In this document: piece after piece, positions 60,214 to 64,000 of the stretch
Layout: the number at the start of each line of letters is the position of its first letter
Numbering within the stretch: position 1 is the first letter of the stretch
Assembly (NCBI GenBank): GCA_016647705.1
Contig: CM028326.1
Location: 47,048,285-47,112,284, forward strand
Reading direction: 5' to 3'
DNA: 64,000 nucleotides
From: Eucommia ulmoides
Taxonomy: Eukaryota > Streptophyta > Magnoliopsida > Garryales > Eucommiaceae
Notes under the pieces: generated by a model
The model's input: the letters and a program-made list of their open reading frames with translations, nothing else
Told to the model about the DNA's origin: nothing
The model's database searches: none
Translations under genes and position numbers: made by a program

Positions 60214-61680
60214 TATCACACCCCACCCCGGACCCCAAGCCCGAGGCTAGGCATAACCTCAACTTGATATTATCTGACCAAATACTAATATAACCTGAAT
60301 AACAAATATACAATTAACTACCAATTGACATATTTTTTGTTAAATTTTACCAACTTAAAATTCAAGAATTATACATATCCAACTATACCATAACAAATCA
60401 CAAAAGTCCAAACCTCTCATTACCAATAATTATCCGGACAATCTCAAAATCCACACCACCCTCTAATTCTATCTAACACCAGTAGTGGATCTGTCTCTAA
60501 TTGGAGTACCTGAGACAAAATATTTTATCGATGTACTATCTTTATAATATAAAAATAATTTATGGATCAAGTACATTAATGAGAATCCACTTTCCAAAAC
60601 AAAATATAATCACACTGAGCAATATAAAAAATCCCACAGATATCATCAATTGAAACAACTCAATTTAGATAAATTGATCCATTTATTTTTATTTACATAA
60701 TAAAATAGCATACACTTACTTCCATACTAGCCATAGGATCGCTTACCTCACGATCGGGAGTTATGATGGTACCGTAACCTGTAAATCTGCGCAATCTAAG
60801 GTTGCCAATGTCAGGGTCATTTAATATCTTCAATGATAGGAGCACACACATGATATAAACCACCATATCATATTGATAATCAACAACAACAACAACAACA
60901 GTATATATATCAACCACTTGCAGGACTTGCTCTTCTGTCAGGTCACAACACACCCACAGGACATGCCTTTATGTCGGGTCACAACACAACGTCCTACAGG
61001 ACATGTCCTCGTGTTTGGACCAACAACATCTCGCAAGACATACTCTCTTGTCAAGACCACACTATTGCATAGTAAGACAATAATAAAATCAATATTCACA
61101 TTTAACATTTTACTTGATCCATCTAACGTTATAAAATTATTAATTTTAATAAATCTTTTTTTTTTTATAATTTAATACCAAAATATAATTTGACAATTTA
61201 TATAGAAGACTATACACTCACCTCGGTAATAGCACAACTAACTCATTACTGTTGACATCAGCGAGGTTATCTAACATAGGACAGGGATTTAAACTAAGAA
61301 TTTATCTAGATAAATTAAATATGACATGAAATGCATGACAATTAAATAAATACAATAATTTTAATTTTTTTTTCTAACCCAAAAATAATATTTTATCTTT
61401 TTGTTTGAAATAATAATAATCAAATATATTCCTTTTAAAAATAATCTTAACTAGATAAAATAAATACCTAATTAATTATAAATAAAAGAAATTACCAATT
61501 AACAATTTAATTTATAGAAACAAATATTGAGCTAATTAGAAATAAAAGTTACAGGAAATTGAATAACTAAAATAATATTTAGAGTTATTTAATATTTTTT
61601 TAATTGAACATATATCTATATATTTATGCGTGTGTACCTGTGTGTATGTGTGTGTGTGTGTGTATACATACACACACTTA
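60214..61680 (-). mobile_element. Diverged partial chromovirus LTR inside the inverted-repeat element
   Basis: It starts TATCACACCCCACCCCGG like the LTR at 36139. In the same order it then has 'aattggagtacctgag', 'ctcacgatcgggagttatg', 'gtaccgtaac', a ~30-bp minisatellite, 'tagaagactatacactcacc' and a GT/TA-rich stretch. The final part of the LTR is absent or not recognisable. No target duplication found. Confidence 0.65.
60915..61045. repeat. ~30-bp minisatellite in the diverged LTR
   Basis: Three to four units of the type 'caggacatgcctttatgtcg' and 'ggtcacaacac' sit at the same place in the LTR as the 26-28-bp array of the other chromovirus LTRs, but have unrelated sequence. Confidence 0.65.
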
Positions 61681-61938
61681 AATGGGTAAGGGTAAAGTTG
61701 TCAGTACACTAAAAAATTTAGTAACTTTATACCTATACGGAAATTAAGTAGCTTTTAACCAAAAATTATAAGCGATTGACTAATATTTAGTAGATAACAA
61801 GGGAAGTTTTTGGTTAATGGCAAAAGGACATGAGAGGTAAATGGCATATACCCTTATTTATAATTGTGAACTTTATTTAAATTAAGTTTTAGTGGTTTTT
61901 TTGACATTGGACTTTGGAGACCATAATTAACTTTAGAA

Positions 61939-62528
61939 AATGAGTTAATACATGAGACAACCCTCGTCATTTCAACAAATATCATGATCACTATTTATAA
62001 TTTTCATAATACATGTGACATCCCTAGTCACATTTTATTATAAAAATAGCCTTATAATATTTTTTCCCCTATATTATTTTATTTTCTAATTTTTGTTTTT
62101 GTTTTTCACTCTCTATTTTTTTTTTCTCTTGTTTTCTACTTTTCATTTTTTCTTTTTTACTTTTGTTCCTTATTCTTATTTTATTTGATTTATTTTTAAT
62201 TCTTAATTTTTTGTATATGGTGTTTATAGAAAAAAAGGTTAAAGCAAAAAATTAGAAAACAAAAAAATCAAACAAAATAAAAAAGAAAACTTTAATTTAA
62301 CAAAAAAAAAAAAAAGTTCTTTTTTTTTTTCAACAAATACAGTACCAAAAAAATAGAACAAAAAAAATAAAAAATATGAAATGAATTCAAAAAAATTATA
62401 TTGTGAGAGTATTTTTATTAATAAAATATAATAGAAAATATCTTAAATGATTAAATTAAAAATATAAGAAATGTCTCTGGTAACAAGGAGTCTTATTTAT
62501 TAAAATGACAAAGAGGTTAAACTCTTTA
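61939..62528. mobile_element. Probable MITE with ~120-bp imperfect inverted ends
   Basis: 61939-62065 resembles the complement of 62395-62528 ('cctcgtcatttcaacaaat' against 'cctctttgtcattttaataaat', and a shared 'ttttattataaaaat' block). The centre (62066-62390) is T-rich then A-rich low-complexity sequence. Ends and target duplication could not be fixed. Confidence 0.4.
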
Positions 62529-62912
62529 AAAAATAACTAGGTTAAATAATTTTTCCTAATTTAATTAGAAATTTAGATAGTGTAGTGGGAGATCGCTCAC
62601 AACTCCAACCCACTTAGGCAGTTAGAATAGGCAAATCAACTAAATGCCTATTTGAATAATAATTTTCCTACCCAAAATCAAGAAGTCACTTCATCCCAAA
62701 TAGGCATTTATGTTAGCCATTTTTATTTATTAATATTTATTTAAATTTTTACCCAATAAATTGGAATAATTTCTTAATTTAATTTTAAAGTTCAACTTTC
62801 AAAATTTAAATTGCAACGCCAAAATTAAATTTCAAAATTTAAATTTTACCGCCAAAGTTGTTTTCGAAATTTTTACAGCAAAAAATTTAGTATTCACCCA
62901 CCAAAATTCATC

Positions 62913-62920
62913 TATAAATA
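62913..62920 (+). promoter_or_regulatory. TATA box of Harbinger transposase gene
   Basis: TATAAATA lies 87 bp upstream of the start codon at 63007, a usual distance for a plant gene with a short leader. Confidence 0.55.
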
Positions 62921-63006
62921 TAACATATTCTTCTAAAAAAATTATCAACCTTCACTTCATTTTCTTCCCAACTCATTTGTTTTTTTGTTTTTTTTAATAT
63001 CATTAT

Positions 63007-64000
63007 ATGTCTCTTAACATTGTGAGCGATTTTCTCATTTTTGACGATATTAATGATGACTTCGAGCCATTAGAAGCTATGGTAATGGAGAGTCAACTAT
63101 CAACAAGTTGTAGAAACTTAACAAGCTATCATTGTTATATTCCAGGCCACATATTATCAATCGTGGTAGAGTTGATGGACATCAAAGACTCCATTGTAAT
63201 TATTTCTCTGAAACCCCAGTTTCCATTTTGGAGGCGATTCCGAATGATTCATTATTTTTTTTGTCAAATTGTTGAAGAGTGTAACAATGTGATTAATATT
63301 TTGTCCAAAAAAGAGATGTTGTTAGAGTTCTTACTCTTTCTTCACTTCAAAAGATAACAACTGCATTCAAAATGTTGGCTTATAGAAACCCTGTTAATTC
63401 TAGCAAAGAATATGTGCGAATTGGAGAAAGTATTGCCAAGATAATTTAAGGAATTTTGTAAAAACATGTGTCCAAGTGTTCGGTACTGAGAATTTAAAAA
63501 CACCAAACAACAATGATACTTCTTAATTATTGGCATTCTGTGAGCAACGAGGTTTTCCTAGAATGTTAAGGAGTATTGATCGTATGCATTGGGGATGGAA
63601 AAATTGTCCTACCTCTTGGCAGATGATGTACATTGGTCATTGTCACGAGCCAACAATTATTTTGGAAGTTGTTACTTCACAAGATTTGTGGATATGACAT
63701 GCTTTCTTTGGTATGCCAGGATCACATAATGATATCAATGTGTTAGATCGATCTCTAGTATTTGATTCACTAGGTACTAGGACTACTTCTCATGTTACGT
63801 ATAATGTTAATGGAAATACATATACACTGGGTTATTACTTATTTGATAGCATATACCCAAATTGGCTAACTTTTGTGAAGATAGTTTCATGCCCCCAACG
63901 CTTGAAGAAAAGTGTTTTTCCACAGCTCAAGAGTTAGCCGGAAAAGATATTGAACGCGCATTTGGAGTGCTCCAGGCACGTTTTTGCAATTGTACGTGGA
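63007..64000 (+). pseudogene. Harbinger transposase (DDE_Tnp_4 type), frameshifted, incomplete at window end
   Basis: The first frame (63007-63357) starts 'MSLNIVSDFLIFDD' and contains 'FPFWRRFRMIHYFF' and 'IVEECNN', the amino region of plant Harbinger nucleases. Reading then moves to another frame for 'LSSLQKITTAFKMLAY' and 'EYVRIGES' (about 63310-63430), and again for 'RGFPRMLRSIDRMHWGWKNCP' onward. Catalytic residues are visible: first Asp at 63578-63580, second Asp in 'SHNDINVL' at 63731-63733, and Glu in 'DIERAFGVLQ' at 63952-63954 in a further frame. There are about three frame changes and at least two in-frame stops (for example at about 63526-63528 and 63694-63696). It would cut and join transposon ends in the nucleus, with a Myb-like partner not seen here. 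This copy is inactive. Confidence 0.9.

Larger units (their letters stand above)
60085..61855. mobile_element. Inverted-repeat DNA element (possibly Mutator-like), non-autonomous
   Basis: The first ~110 bp, from AAGGGTTTATACCACTTACC at 60085, match the complement of the last ~110 bp, from AAGGGTATATGCCATTTACC at 61855, at roughly 70% by eye. The flanking ten bases agree at seven positions, a possible 9-10-bp target duplication. There is no transposase inside. A diverged chromovirus-like LTR fills most of the interior. Confidence 0.55.
62572..64000 (+). mobile_element. PIF/Harbinger DNA transposon, right part beyond the window
   Basis: The 5' part has a region with 'ggagatcgctcacaactcc' and 'aaataggcat' words, 'ccgccaaa' boxes and a TATA box. 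The transposase gene follows and continues past 64000. The left terminal repeat probably lies near 62572 but could not be confirmed without the right end. Confidence 0.65.

Noticed and set aside
1-64000. Host genes, tRNA or rRNA genes
   Set aside because: No exon-like conserved protein, tRNA cloverleaf or rRNA stretch was recognised on either strand. All coding signals are from mobile elements.

Overview
The window is plant nuclear heterochromatin, most likely from a eudicot with a repeat-rich genome. It is AT-rich and holds no host protein-coding, tRNA or rRNA gene that I can recognise. Nearly every base that can be explained belongs to nested LTR retrotransposon fossils. DNA-transposon sequence appears only at the right end. 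The species cannot be told from the sequence.

Four LTR families recur. (1) An Ogre/Tat-like Ty3-gypsy family has very long LTRs (about 3.1-3.4 kb, starting TGTAGACACCGCATTTTGTC) and a tRNA-Arg-type primer site. It occupies 1-7335, 19436-29137, 38982-45807 and perhaps more, mostly as LTRs and non-coding 3' internal sequence. Two LTR pairs lie inverted against each other, near 1.58 kb and near 26.28 kb. (2) A copia-like family has LTRs of about 2.1-2.3 kb (TGTTGAT...GGCCAACA) and a tRNA-iMet-type primer site (TGGTATCAGAGC). It fills 7336-19435 as two gag-bearing but pol-less insertions, and recurs as LTRs at 45808-51298 and 57673-59869. (3) A Tekay/Del-like chromovirus with LTRs of about 2.85 kb sits at 29138-38976, complete from LTR to LTR with a perfect 5-bp target duplication. 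It recurs as a solo LTR at 46992-49640 and a diverged partial LTR at 60214-61680. (4) A Retand-like Tat element at 51299-57672 has an integrase tail on the plus strand followed by a long antisense ORF, into which an unassigned 1.7-kb LTR has inserted.

From 60 kb to the end the sequence changes to DNA transposons. There are two inverted-repeat elements and then a PIF/Harbinger transposase gene, frameshifted, which runs off the window with all three DDE residues visible.

The layering gives a relative order. The chromovirus inserted into an existing Ogre-like LTR, its solo LTR inserted into a copia-like LTR, and the copia-like solo LTR interrupted the Retand-like element. The most interesting signal is a roughly 56-57-nt module present in about 20 copies in the Ogre-like LTRs and their 3' internal region. 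Each copy can fold as a closing stem around two hairpins. The stems change sequence between copies while keeping pairing, which suggests a structured RNA or DNA element inside this retrotransposon family.
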